From positions 2,736,501 to 2,800,500 of the forward strand of contig JAYKKI010000077.1 of NCBI GenBank assembly GCA_039881145.1: a stretch of DNA of 64,000 bases, written 5' to 3'. Positions 12,931 through 31,289 of the stretch are shown piece after piece; within the stretch, counting starts at the first letter, position 1; each line of letters begins with the position of its first letter. Both the position numbers and the translations under genes were made by a program. This DNA comes from Druceiella hillmani. Lineage: Eukaryota; Arthropoda; Insecta; Lepidoptera; Hepialidae. The notes beneath the pieces are model-generated. The model saw only the letters and a list, made by a program, of their open reading frames with translations, made no database searches and was not told the origin of the DNA.

Positions 12931-14177
12931 TTCCTGAGAAACGTTTTGGAAGTAATAAATAATAATTATGATATAATAATTTTAACCGAAACATGGTTGA
13001 ATCACTGTATTTATGACTCGGAGCTTTTCGACGAACGGTACCAGGTGTTTCGCCGTGATAGGGCTAGTGCCCCACTAATTAAGAAATATAATGGTGGTGG
13101 AACCCTTATTGCCGTTTTAAAGAAATATGAAGCTATTCGGAAAAGTGGGTGGGAGAGGGATATAGAAGATATCTGGGTTTCTATCATACTCCTCACTAAC
13201 ACAGGACCAAAAGTTATCAACATTTGTGCGGTTTATATTGCTCCACCCCCGAAGTTGCTTGAGAGTTTTCTTTCAAATTTAGGTAATGCTTGCATTACGA
13301 ATGCAAATTCTAGATCTAATTTTCAGTAATTTCACCTCAATATCTGTCTGTCGTTCTGAACGACCTCTTAGTAAATTAGATGATTATCATCCGGCTTTGG
13401 GCATTTCAATCTGTTACGAAATGAAACGTTTATTGGAGAACTGCGTTAGATCAACCTTTAACTATCGAAAAGCGGACTATCTTAAAATTAACGAAAATTT
13501 AAACAAAGTAGATTGGAGTAAAATTTTAGATCTGAATAATAATCAAAATATTGACAATGCGTTAAATAGATTTTATGGAGTGCTCCTTAAATGTACCTGA
13601 TTACGTTCCTAAAAAAATACAAAATCTATGAAATATCCGTCATGGTATTCATTAAGTCTAAGGAAACTTATAGCAGAAAAGGCCAAATTTCATAAAAAAT
13701 ACAAAAAATACGGTAATCCTATGGATAAGTTAACCTTCAATATGTTAAGATCTCGCTCTAAACAATGCGTAAAAAATTGCTATAAAATCTACTTAAGTAA
13801 TGTTGAAATCATTAATAACTCAAAATTCTTCTGGTCATATGCAAAAACAAAACGAAAAAATTCTAGCAATATTCCATCCGAGGTGAGCTACATGGAGCAT
13901 ACTGCTTCGATGGGTCTTTCCATTGCTAACCTTTTTGCTAATTTTAGTTCTATAAATGTAAAATGGCCGAAATATTTTCAGTCAACACGATAGGAAAAAT
14001 TAGCATATCTCGGAAAGAGACTCTTAAAACCCTTCTAAATTTGGACATACAGAAAGGACCAGGTCCTGATCAAATACCTGGCATCTTTATAAAGAATTGT
14101 GCCTATACACGGCAAGTCCCCTGAATTCCATATTTAATCTGTCACTACGGACAGGTAATTTTCCAAAATGCTAGAAA

Positions 14178-14783
14178 ATGGATAACGTAACGCTTATTCA
14201 CAAAGCGGGTGACTTAAACAATGTAAGTAATTATCGTCTTATATCAATTCTACCTATTTTTGGTACGGTTTTTGAGTATCTTATTTATAAAACTATTTAT
14301 TATCATATTAAACCACATATCACCCCCAACCAACATGGCTTCTTACCAAAAAAATCTACGTCAACAAATATGGTTGAATACATTACGGATATTGCAATTG
14401 CTTTAGATAAACGCAAGCAAGTCGACGCAGTCTATATCGATTTTAGCAAGGCCTTTGATAAAGTAAACCACGCTATTTTAATATACAAATTACAATGTTA
14501 CGGCATACATTGTGACTTGCTGAAATTATTCCAATCATATTTAGCAAACAGGAAGTATCGCGTTGTAATTAATGGGTTTTCATCTAGTGAACGTGAATCA
14601 GAATCTGGCGTACCACAAGGCTCCCACCTCGGGCCACTATTATTCGACATTTTTATAAACGACTTAAGCAAAGAACTGCTTCATGCCAAGCATCTTATGT
14701 TTGCGGATAATCTCAAAATTTACAAAATAATCTCTTTCTTTCTCTTTCGTCTTTTATATTTCAAATTAAACACTTTAGCTTAA
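14178..14783 (+). pseudogene. LINE reverse transcriptase fragment
   Basis: 201 codons with the ordered motifs of non-LTR reverse transcriptase: SNYRLISILPIFGTVFEYL, ITPNQHGFLPKKST, DAVYIDFSKAFDKVNH (first catalytic Asp kept), SGVPQGSHLGPLLFDIFIND and HLMFADNLKIY. The catalytic box of active members is usually FADD or YADD, and here the second Asp is Asn. After KIYKII the sequence leaves the family and runs into an unrelated short tail. It would copy RNA into DNA in an intact element; this copy is inactive. Confidence 0.92.
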
Positions 14784-15444
14784 AGACGAAAACGCACTGA
14801 CTGCATATTCCTCCATAAGCTTATTCACAATACAATTGACAGCTGTCCACTTCTCCAGCACTTTCAATTTAACATTCCACGTAATAACAGTAGACCGCAT
14901 ATATATCGTTCTTTATTTGTATCAAAGTGTCGCACGAATTTAGGATTTTTTGCACCCGTAAATAGAATAAGCCGTACTCTGAATAATCTTCCTTCACCTG
15001 TAGATTTCTTTGGGTCCTCAACTTCATCATTTAAAAATAAACTTATTGAGATTGACGGAGACAGGTAACTTCTGCTTGTTAAAAAGTGAAATTTATTGTA
15101 GTGTTATGCTTATATTTAAAATATTTCAAAGTTTGTTATTAACTTAAATTGGTTTGTCTATCTCACTATTTGTTTTATTGATTAATCCCTTATTGAATTC
15201 GCTATAATTAATTTAAAATTTTGATATGTATTTTATTGATCAATTCATTATTGTTCATTTATTGAATTTTTTTAAATTAATTGAAATGTTTCTTATTCGT
15301 AATAACATTATATGGTAATGGTAACACCAAATTAATCATGCTGTGCTCACTGATTTTGGTGTTGTCACAAGAAAATTATACATTTATACAATTATGTTTC
15401 TCGAATAATATTGTTAAAATTGTGACAAAATTGTTTGTGTGCCA

Positions 15445-15469
15445 ATAATAAATAAATAAATAAATAAAT
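15445..15469. repeat. (AATA)n tail of the LINE
   Basis: Five to six AATA units mark the 3' end of the retrotransposon above, as is common for LINE tails. Confidence 0.85.
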
Positions 15470-15497
15470 GTACAGGTGGTTAGTCATCTCTACAGGA

Positions 15498-15609
<112 letters not shown>

Positions 15610-15987
15610 ATCTAGTTCTAATAAATAAAAAATCTATGATGATACTTAACCGATTTATATTTATACTATAGAAATTAGTATGGTAACCTATAGCGCACAC
15701 TCATGTATACACAGGTACCTATAGACGGGGACATACGTTATTTTTGAAAAGCAGATTTAGGTGATAATAAATACTTTGAAAAAATTTAAAAATAGTGTAA
15801 TTTTTAGAGAAGAAGAGGACTTATCGCTTTTCAAAATTTATTACTTGTGCCCGAGTTTAATTACTATTATAGTCAAAGCTCGGAATTAACGCGCTGGTAG
15901 CTAATAAACAACTATAACCGGTTATAATAAATTTAATTAAATTTCCATACTATACCTTATTAAATATACCTGTCCTTTTTATTTTAG

Positions 15988-16237
15988 TTTTATAAATGTT
16001 ACTGATTTATTGTGTTCCTTAAATGTTTTCCGAACTCATTAAAAATCGTCATGAATACCGCTACAATAAAAAAGATCAGTCGGGTTGGAGTAGAAACACT
16101 GCTTCGAGGATTTTATACGTACTTAAGTATGTATAAACATTTAAAGATACTTTGTTTTCCTATCATACTATTTACAAATATTAATATAATTCCTCACTAT
16201 GTAAATAAATTACGTAGATCAAAAACAAACGACAGGT
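15988..16237 (+). CDS. Possible exon of unknown function
   Basis: An open segment from about 16012 to 16237 is bounded by an acceptor-like TTTTATTTTAG (ending at 15987) and a strong donor, GACAG|GTAAGA, at about 16237. From an internal Met it reads MNTATIKKISRVGVETLLRG, then a hydrophobic stretch (ILCFPIILF), then a basic end (VNKLRRSKTNDR), which would fit a small single-span membrane protein. A possible next exon begins after TTTACAG at about 16770. I recognise no family, and chance cannot be excluded in sequence this AT-rich. Confidence 0.22.
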
Positions 16238-18578
16238 AAGATTAAAATAAATATAATCGTTATTTTTTTAATTCAAATATAAGCAAGTATTACCTCACAT
16301 ATATTTCACAAAATGATATTTGCTATCACTATGCCAAATTTCAAACGGTTTCTGAGAAAAGCTGTTGTTATCGACGGACAAAAAGATGAACTTCGTAAAT
16401 GGTCTTATACGGGTTCTGTTTTTACAAGTTGAAAGCAGCACAATAATCCAACGCAAGATTATTTAATTATATTGACCTCGAAATTTGTTTTGTAACATGC
16501 ATATATACCTCCTAGTTCATTAATGTTTTCTCTTAAATTCATAAAATCGATCTTTCAAAATATTACCAATAGGTAAAAACACCAAATATGTTCACAATGA
16601 AGCCAGGAAAACTTGTTGGTTATTTGCAATGTTTTCGCTTTTCTATATTTCTCAAAAAGCTTTGAAAACTTATTTTAATGCACATTTGTTCCAAACTTAA
16701 CCTTTTTGCTACGTATATTTACGAAAAATAACGCGCATCTCTAAGCTTATTTCTTTAATTGTATTTACAGACGATGAATGGAATCGTATTAAAGTGCTCC
16801 ATACTGGTACAATAACCGTCATCCTTCAGTAGAGATCGAGCTAACAAGGAGGCTGCTCACAACAATACATTACTCTACTAAATTGTACTGCTATATACAG
16901 ATGACTTAAATCTTAGTACATCGTTATCTCAGATATATTTTCCGAATATGTCTAAAATAAAATAGTATACGTGGAACTGATATCATCCTCACTCTAAAGA
17001 AGACTTTTACCAATGCCGGTTTAGAATTGAATCCGCGAGGAAAGAATAAATGAAACAGGCTTGTTAGCATACTGTATGGCGAAGCATCGTGGATTGATTG
17101 GTTCCTTTCACATATATGATATGAAGGGAAATTTTGAGAGTGTATGAAAGTAAAAAAATCAGCACAGACCGATATTTTGTGAGATAATTCCGTCTCATGA
17201 ATAACTGTCGGGTGATGAATTTGATATGTATTCACTCTTTTATCAAGAAGATTACCAAGTGAATGCCTTTTAAATCGGTAACGAGCGGATGGATACCAAT
17301 TTGAATGAAACCATTAATAAAAAATAATCATAAGTGATCGCACTAATAGAATTAGGAGCTGGAAGTACCCGGTTTCAATTAATATGAGCCGTAAATACTT
17401 GCAATGCTCTTAGGTCGCAATGTGACAAAACACACTGTTCGACTGTTATGAAGTGAAATATATTGTGGAGAATTATAAAGTTGACGATCATGTCAACTAA
17501 TTGATCATTTGTCCCTCGTAATCGGATTATATTCGGACATTGCTGATATTTCAATAAAACCAATGGAGTTATTGTGCGAGAATGCTATTCAAGTTTATAA
17601 GAATGACGAAGTTTATTTTCAATTATATTTTAGGTAAAACATTCAAAATTGTTGAAACAAGATACAAAACGTAAACATTGTTAAAATGTACAATAATTTT
17701 CTCTAAAAGAAAAAAAAATTAAAAATAAAGAGTCTTTACTTTTTTTCCAACAACATACACATAAATAATGTCACTTATTCTATTGAAGGAAAGGGCACCG
17801 TCCAAAATCTTAACCTGCTTAACGCGCCATAAAGAGATATAAATTAAACGACAAAGCACTTATATTGATTTTATTCAAAAACAAAAAGGTTTAAAGAGTT
17901 TTGTAAAGAATTTCTAAAGAAACGCCTTCTAAAAACTTTAAAAAATATGAGGTCTAGCTTAGAAACAAAAAGCTAAATAGTACCGTCTTGGCGTAATACC
18001 TCTTTTCTCAATAGAATAAGTATACCTCTGTTAAATAGCAATATACTACATTTAGTCGAAATACGTAGATGTTTAAATATACTCAAGGATAAAATCATCA
18101 CTATAAGTAATGAACTTTAAATCGTAAGTATGTAGTGCCAAAGCAATGTAACCGTAATATATTTACTTATCAGGAGTGAAAATTTACATCACGATTCAAA
18201 AGTTTTCACAGTAATTATCCATGATGTTCAACAATATTACGTGTGTTACATATTGACGATAGGCATATATCGTAGCGAACTTTCCTATAGTTTAGGCATT
18301 CAGTACAGTTTTCAATGCTTCCTAAATGGTAGCTATCCTGTAAAAGGTGGTTAGTGTTAAATCATATTTATATAATCAAAACACTCAAATTAAATACTTT
18401 TATTGAAAAACGCGTTTTTATTGTGCCAATAACATATATAAAACTCACAGCCAACATTGCAGCCCACTAACGAGATAACTTGTGCTGCCTTCTAGTAAAT
18501 TATTTATACAACATTCTTCCTCACTTTACAATAGAAAAATAGAACTAGAACCTCTAAATGACTGTATATATATAATAA

Positions 18579-18580
<2 letters not shown>
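16238..18580. other. No recognised feature
   Basis: Two minus-strand frames (16924-17235 and 17375-17563) are open but show no domain or splice support. I treat them as chance. The rest is AT-rich intergenic sequence. Confidence 0.45.

Positions 18581-18659
<79 letters not shown>
18581..18659. repeat. (TA)n microsatellite
   Basis: About 79 bp of TA dinucleotides with one CA interruption. Confidence 0.95.
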
Positions 18660-18984
18660 GTTATAAAATGATATCTTGCAGTAATCATCTCTTATTCTAA
18701 ATTTTGGTTACATTCAAGAAGTTTGTTAACATTTCGTTTACAATGGAGTCCATCCACTTCTATCATGTAGGTGACACTTGGTATTAAAATATTACTAATT
18801 TTATCTTATGGCCAATTATTTTTATTTTTTCGTGAGTCTTTCACAGTCACTTTTTTTCCCAGTGAAAATGTTTTATAATGCTCCTTACTATTTATCGTTA
18901 ATTTCACTTGTTCAAAATTTACTTTATTCAAATATGTATATTAATTTTTTTTACCAATTTACCGACTTTTTTTATCCCATGTGA

Positions 18985-20770
18985 CTTGAGTGACTATATA
19001 AAACTTTCAGCTAGTGCGTTTGTTGCGGAGCAGTGTCGCAGTGTGAACGTCTGTTTAATTTCCATTATTTTACAAAAACTTTTAGTTTCCTCACTAGTCC
19101 ACTTAAATACTTCAATTGTTTCTTGTACTGTAATATTACTCATAACATATGCTATGGGCCATTTGGAATAAACTTCCACTATAACTAGAAACATTTTGGG
19201 ACATAAAAAACTAAAAAATTGGCATGTAGTCTGTGCCAAACTGTTGGCAGTTGAGGTCACACTGTTAATTTAGTTTTTTTTTTAAGTTTTATAATTTTGC
19301 AAACCGTTAATACAATTTGTTGTTACGATTTCATTTTTTCCTCTAAAATATGGTTTGTGGTTTTCACCTAGACCATTTTTACTGGCCAACCATCTACAAT
19401 ATCTTAAGACATTACATAATATTTTATCTTTTTAGTTTCACTTTCAATAGTTAGCCAATTAAATGTTTAAAAACTTCAAACCAACAACAAAAACAACTAA
19501 AACAATAAAGCTAAACTTCATAACTAAATCGCTTAGAAAAAATTATTAATATTTAATTGCCTTACTGACATGTTTGGTAAGCCATATTTTGGTTCTGATA
19601 TTTTTGACAATACCTCACCAGCTTTTATAAAATAAACTTACGACCGAATGAAAACTCATAAAATTTACTCACACCAAAAACGATTGCGTACGACTCCAAA
19701 AACGATTCCATTTTTTGCTTACAAATGCTACTGGTTTTACGATGTTATTACGGTCTTACAGATAATATAGCGGCTACCCCAGCATGAATCGCAAACTAAT
19801 ATAATTGTTGAATTTTAGAATGCAGGGTTGTATTTGCAAGGGCTGCTTTTATTTCTTGTAATGATTTTTTGCATACCCCTGTCCAATTAAATTTCTTTTT
19901 CTTCAATTAATCATATAATGGCGATAAAATTATTGCCATATTTTGTAAAAATAATGTCTATATGTTATAAAAATTAACTTCTCCTAGAAATTATTTAAGT
20001 ATTTTTATATTATCTAGCCGTGACAATGACAAAAAAGGTTTAATTATACTTTTTTATATTTTGACACCCTATTTGTTTGAGTCCAAAAATATTCAGATTT
20101 TCTTAAAAATTTTTTAATTTTTTGTAATTTGAATTTTAATTTTGACTCTTTGAGTCTTTGCAGTACCTATTTTAATTTCTCATTTGTCTTTGATAATGTT
20201 TTTCCATGTACATATATGTTATTGATCTACACTATTATGTCTAATCCATTTAATTTTTGTTTCATTAGTCTTTGGAATAAACCGGGACCGGCACTGGCCC
20301 CAAAAGTTAAGTAAAAATATTTGTAGGTACATTCTTCAGTTGCTATTTTCACTGGTTCCTGAGGTTCTTTATGTAAAGGGGCCTGTAAATATGCCTCCTG
20401 CAAGTTCACTTTACAAAAATAAATATTCATTGCATTTTCATCAATATATTATTTATTGTAGGTAATGGGTATTGATCAATCTGTAAACATTTATTTTGAT
20501 TAAAAAATCACCAAAAAACAAACTGTTCCAACTAGCTTTAAAACCGGTACTACTAGAGTACCCAACTTTTATTACTCCACTGGTTCAATTCGTTTACTTG
20601 CAACTAACTTTTCAATTTATCGTTTGACTTTATCATTTAATGTAAATAGAACAATTCATATGGTATGGATATTGGTTTTATACTTTGGTCAATAGATAAA
20701 TATACCGACTCTCCCTTAAAGTCCCGCATATCTGGTTTGAATAAGGTGGAATATTCACTTTTAATGTTGT
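18985..20770 (-). mobile_element. Ty3/gypsy retrotransposon pol relic
   Basis: Minus strand, in the usual pol order. Reverse transcriptase is at about 20760-20227: EKLVASKRIEPVE, QIDQYPLPTINNIL, VNLQEAYLQAPLHKEP, YLTFGASAGPGLFQRLM. RNase H is at about 19760-19650: KPVAFVSKKW and ESYAIVFGVSKFYEFSFGRK. The integrase core is at 19260-18994: MFLVIVEVYSKWPIAYVMS, TIEVF, then FTLRHCSATNALAESF. A deletion removes the middle of the integrase, including the usual SDNG region. Stops and frameshifts interrupt every domain. No gag or protease was found. A GC-richer block at 20870-21010 may be what remains of a 5' LTR. Confidence 0.85.
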
Positions 20771-20864
20771 TCATTATCTTTTAATGTTGTTCATAATTTT
20801 TTCACAATTTTTTTTGACGTGATAACGTCTTATAAATCGATCAACACCGGCTGGATGCATGAAA

Positions 20865-21020
20865 AAGTGTCACGTTCCGCCTGAGCATGAGCGTACAAGC
20901 GAGAGCGTGGGACAAGTGATAGAGAGGCATGATCGGCCCAAGCGTCGGAATTTATCCAACACCTACTACTACACAAGGCCTCCCATCTGATTACGTGACG
21001 TCATCGCCCGTAGGTGCTCG
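20865..21020. other. GC-rich block, possible LTR remnant
   Basis: This roughly 150-bp segment has markedly higher GC than its surroundings. It lies just upstream (in the minus-strand sense) of the gypsy pol relic, where a 5' LTR or leader would lie. No second copy and no primer-binding site was found, so the assignment is a guess. Confidence 0.25.
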
Positions 21021-21239
21021 CGCATACATATTTTAACAGGTACATATAAAATTTCTTATTCGTTTTATATTATTATAGCATTAACAAATATAATAAATTA
21101 CCTAAAATACTTGTTAAATATCAATTTAATATACTTACTATATTATAATTATATTTGTTGTACTCACCTATTTCAATGACCAAAATAATGAATAATTTTA
21201 AAATTTTCAATTTCTTTATTCGAATACAATAAATTTACA

Positions 21240-21300
21240 AAAATTAATTTACCACCAGTTCGGAAATACTTCCGCTAAGAAGAACCGGCAAGAAACTCAG
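21240..21300. repeat. Dispersed-repeat-like conserved segment
   Basis: The stretch with ACCACCAGTTCGGAAATACT and GAAGAACCGGCAAGAAACTC resembles, from memory, a sequence that recurs at the ends of dispersed repeats in insect genomes. It directly precedes the 114-bp tandem array. I could not test its copy number. Confidence 0.3.
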
Positions 21301-21386
21301 CAGAGATTTCACTTTTTTAAAAATATCTTAAAAACTGTTACAAAAATTCAGTATATATCTTTAGATAAACTTAATATATTCTAGTT

Positions 21387-22045
21387 CAAAATACAATTAT
21401 TTGTTTGACATATTTTACGTCTATAAAATTTCATACAAGCTCTTATCATAACGCAACATATAACTTCACAAAAATTAAAAACATTGTAATACAAAACACA
21501 ATAACTTGTTTCAAAGTAAACACAGATTTCATCTCTTTAAAATTTCTTAAAAACTATTATCTCAACGCAATATATCCCTTTAGATAAATTAAAGATATTG
21601 TAGTGCAAAATACAATTATTTGTTTCAAAATAAGCACAGATTGTACCTCTTTAAAATTTTTTGAAAATTATTATCATAACTCAACATATCCCTTTAGAAA
21701 AATTAAAAACATTATAGTACAAAATACAATAGTCTGTTTCAAGATAACCACAGATTTAAAATCTTTAAAATTTCTTAAAAACTATTATGACAACGCAACA
21801 TATTGCTTTAGACAAATTAAAGATATTGTAGTGCAAAATACAATTATTTGTTTCAAAATAAGCACAGATTGTACGTCCTTAAAATTTCTTGAAAACTATT
21901 GTCATAATGCAACATATCTCTTTAGAAAAATTAAAAACGTTGTAGTACAAAATACAATCATTTCTTTCAAGATAAGGACATATTTCACCTCTTTAAAATT
22001 TCAATATTCTTTAGATAAACTAAAAATATTTTAGTGCAAAACATA
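21387..22045. repeat. Tandem repeat, 114-bp period, about six copies
   Basis: Copies can be phased on CAAAATACAATTATTTGTTT, which recurs at 21387, 21492, 21606, 21720, 21834, 21948 and 22037. The central spacing is exactly 114 bp (38 codons); the edge units are 105 and 89 bp. Because 114 is divisible by three, a frame stays open for 143 codons (21603-22034) and reads as a repeated FRKIKNIVVQNTI-type unit. There is no sign of selection on that frame, and I treat it as a by-product of the period. Confidence 0.92.
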
Positions 22046-22348
22046 TTAATTTATTTGAAGATCAGCAGATTATACTCCTTTCAAATTTCTTTAAAATTAT
22101 TTTTGCAACATAGCTTATTCCTTTACATTAATTAAAAATATCGCAGCTCAAAATTCGATCTGAATGAATAGAGTATTAGACGTATTAACTGATATAGGAA
22201 AAAGCGTACCCACTCAAAGAAACCTATAGTAAAAGGTTGTTGGATAAATACAAAATTTCAGCACAATAATTTCATGGTTTATCTTATTTAGTGTTTTGGA
22301 TCAAATTTTAATTTTACAAGTCACATGAAAAGTAAAAAATATTTATGA

Positions 22349-24956
22349 CTAAAGTGATGTATTTAGCTTTCTCTTTTTATTTTTAGGGCTGTTCAATTTA
22401 TTGTTTTTGAATTTTACATAATTATTTAAAAATAAATTAGTTGAAGCTTTTAGTAAATAATAAATTATATTAGACACTGAATGATCATTACTATTACATT
22501 CAAAATCACTAAAAGCCATATTATTTTCTAATATAATTTTACGTAAAGTATTTATGATCAATTGACTCTGATTTTTACACTTAAAAAATTTTTCTTCATA
22601 AGTAATATCAATCATTTTATTAACTACTATACAATGTAATGAAACTTTATTGACAACGTCCGATTGTGGATACAATAACCCTCCTCTATCTAAATTTTTA
22701 GGAGTGTGTATTTTTCAGCGCTACATTCATACGTTATAATTTTATCTATCACTAAAAATTTAGAACAATTACTACAAGAAATCTTTTTAAGAACTGACCG
22801 TGCACAACAACCTGATAAATATACAAGAATAGGTAGGGAGGGAGACATTTTTTAAAAATCATTCTCATCAACTGAGACATGCAAATACTGTTCATTATTA
22901 TCAACATTAGGTTCATCGTTATCAAAGCAACTATTTTTGAAACTACTACATATATCATGCAACGTTATTTGTTTGTCACCGCACATACTTTAATTAAGAC
23001 ATAACGGCAATAATGATTGTGTTTTTAGTTTTGATTCAACTTCAAATATTTGTCTAATTGTAATTAAATATTGTTAACCAGCCATTGTCCGGTAGTTTCC
23101 AAAACGTGCCTCTAAAGAGTTTATTTGTATTTTTCCTGGTAAACTATATGCAAAATTAAGTTCGTTAATACAGTATTTAGTGAGTTGTAACAAACAGTGA
23201 ATTGAATGTGAAAAAGCTAAATGAGTCTCTGTACTAAACTTAAAATGTATAGGATGACATGATTTCCAAAAATCCAGCCATACTAAACATTTTTCCAAGT
23301 ATTTGTAACTTTCTCGACCTCGAGCTAAAGGTTCCAAAAATACATTATTAAATCTAAAATTTTTGTATAATGTCCTAACATTTACAATATTCCACCACTT
23401 TAGTATAATTTCAATAAAATTAGCTGTACCTTGATAATGTGGGAAATGGTATTTTTTGCCTATTTCTTTTAGACCTTCACTGACTGATTTTTTAAAAATA
23501 TTTAAGACTAATTTAACATTTTGCCGTTCTAATTGAGAGGGATTCAATGATTTTAAACTAAGTTTATAAGAATACTTCACGAAATCATGACATTCTTTTA
23601 CATATAACATTTTCAAATCTGAAAATTGAGCTACTGAATTACAACTTTGGAATTGAATAGGGTCAAATAAATTGCTGGTCCTTTTGATTAAGTCAATTGT
23701 TACGAATACATTTTATAATATGGACCGAGTCAAACATATAAAATAAAGCTTTATTTTCATCAGCGGGGTGTTTGTATACTATCTGTAACTGTGGCGGTGA
23801 ATTAAATTAAAACATAGCTTTTCTGTTTATGGCATTATTATTAGTGACAACACAAATTTCATTAAATCTGATTAAATGTAAGCCCATAATTACTTTTTTG
23901 ATGATTGTAAATAACATCACTGCAGTAAATTGATTAAGGGGTAAAATATGAACTAATTCATTATAGGAACTCGTTAAACTTTGCACCATAAAAACATGAG
24001 CTGTTTTAGCGGCTTGGTCACAATCAAAAGCTTTACCGACCATACCTTTCCTTTATAATCAAAAAATCCTTTATAATCAAAATAAGGTTTCTCATATATA
24101 TCATCTACCATCAAAGTTACAGTAATATCTTTAGGGTGCAAAAGATTACATTTTTGTTTCACGTATTTTCAAAATCAAAGTTGAAAATTTTGGTTGGATA
24201 TCGCTTACCACAAAATTATTTCAACTCACCCTTACCTCTGAATATCTTCAATTCTAAGCTATCATCTACAGTAACTGAAGCTGAAATAGTAGGAAAATCA
24301 CACAACGAAATAATAACAAATAGAACTTTACCTTCACTATTTATTTGACAACAATCTCGCAGGTTACGGGTTGACAAACACTTTAAAAAATCACTTAAAT
24401 TAGAAAAAGAATGACACTGATCATATTCGTAGTGAGACTTGACACTTTCACTTAATGCTAACCTTAAATGTTCATTATCTAATCGCTCCAGTCTTTCATC
24501 ATTACATTCACGTGAATGTCCAGCTTTAGGCAAATAAGATGGACAGTTTTTAAATATACATGGCACTGCACTGTCTTTTAACCTGAATCTATTTCATTTC
24601 GCCACAATTTTTACACCAGTCTTCTCATCATAGGCCTCCGCAGAACGTACAATTTGGACTTCTGTCAAGTGAAGCTCGCAGATCTATAAACAAAAAATAT
24701 TTACCAACTGTTTAAATAATATAACGCAAATATAATTGAAATTAGATAACACGAAGAAAGAATAAATTAAAAATACATAAGTACGGTGATTTTAATTCAA
24801 ACTTACTCTTGAATGATGCGTCGGTTTAAATTTACGAGGAATAGCTGCAATCCATTGACGACGCAAGTTTTCATTTTTAGGAAATGAAAATGCGGTTGCC
24901 TTATTACTATTATGGTAATTGCTCCTGCAATCAGGTACACAGCAAATGTAAACCAT
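22349..24956 (-). pseudogene. P-element (THAP-domain) transposase pseudogene
   Basis: The minus-strand relic preserves the exon structure. Exon 1 (24956-24807, 50 codons) carries the THAP zinc finger: MVYICCVPDCRSNY, the conserved Trp in RRQWIAAIP, then FKPTHHSR before a GTAAGT donor. Exon 2 begins at 24683 after TTTATAG with ICELHLTEVQ, completing the C2CH ligands, and has the AVP box (SAVPCIF). Downstream come VTLMVDDIYEKPYFDYKG (catalytic-core type), KAFDCDQAAKTAHVF, and C-terminal blocks such as RFNNVFLEPLARGRESYKYL and SLEARFGNYRTMAG. The tail (22675-22349) is still open. Several stops and frameshifts lie between blocks, so it is inactive. Terminal repeats were not identified. Confidence 0.9.
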
Positions 24957-25036
24957 CTTAAAATATTGTGGACGTTTTTCAAATTCAAGCAAACAGCGTT
25001 GTCGTTAAACAAGCTGTCATAATGAGAGACGCACAC

Positions 25037-31289
<6,253 letters not shown>

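Larger units (their letters stand above)
12946..15469 (+). mobile_element. Non-LTR (LINE) retrotransposon, 5'-truncated and internally deleted
   Basis: The coding order fits a LINE ORF2. The endonuclease piece (12946-13329) contains IILTETWLNH with the catalytic Glu, but the first endonuclease motif is missing. After a frameshift, 13313-13420 reads ILDLIFSNFTS and DDYHPALGI, the final endonuclease motif. A linker follows (13628-13993), then reverse transcriptase at 14178-14735. The 3' part (about 14780-15066) reads FFAPVNRISRTLNNLPSP, the C-terminal region found in CR1/Jockey-like elements. The thumb region between FADNLKIY and this tail is deleted. The element ends with an (AATA)n tail at 15445-15469. 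It is non-functional. Confidence 0.9.

Noticed and set aside
13011..13223. 70-codon minus-strand frame
   Set aside because: It is antisense to the LINE endonuclease fragment.
21603..22034. 143-codon plus-strand open frame
   Set aside because: It lies entirely within the 114-bp tandem array and is explained by a period divisible by three.
21387..22045. CRISPR-like array
   Set aside because: The units are adjacent 114-bp tandem copies with no short repeat/unique spacer alternation, and the DNA is eukaryotic.
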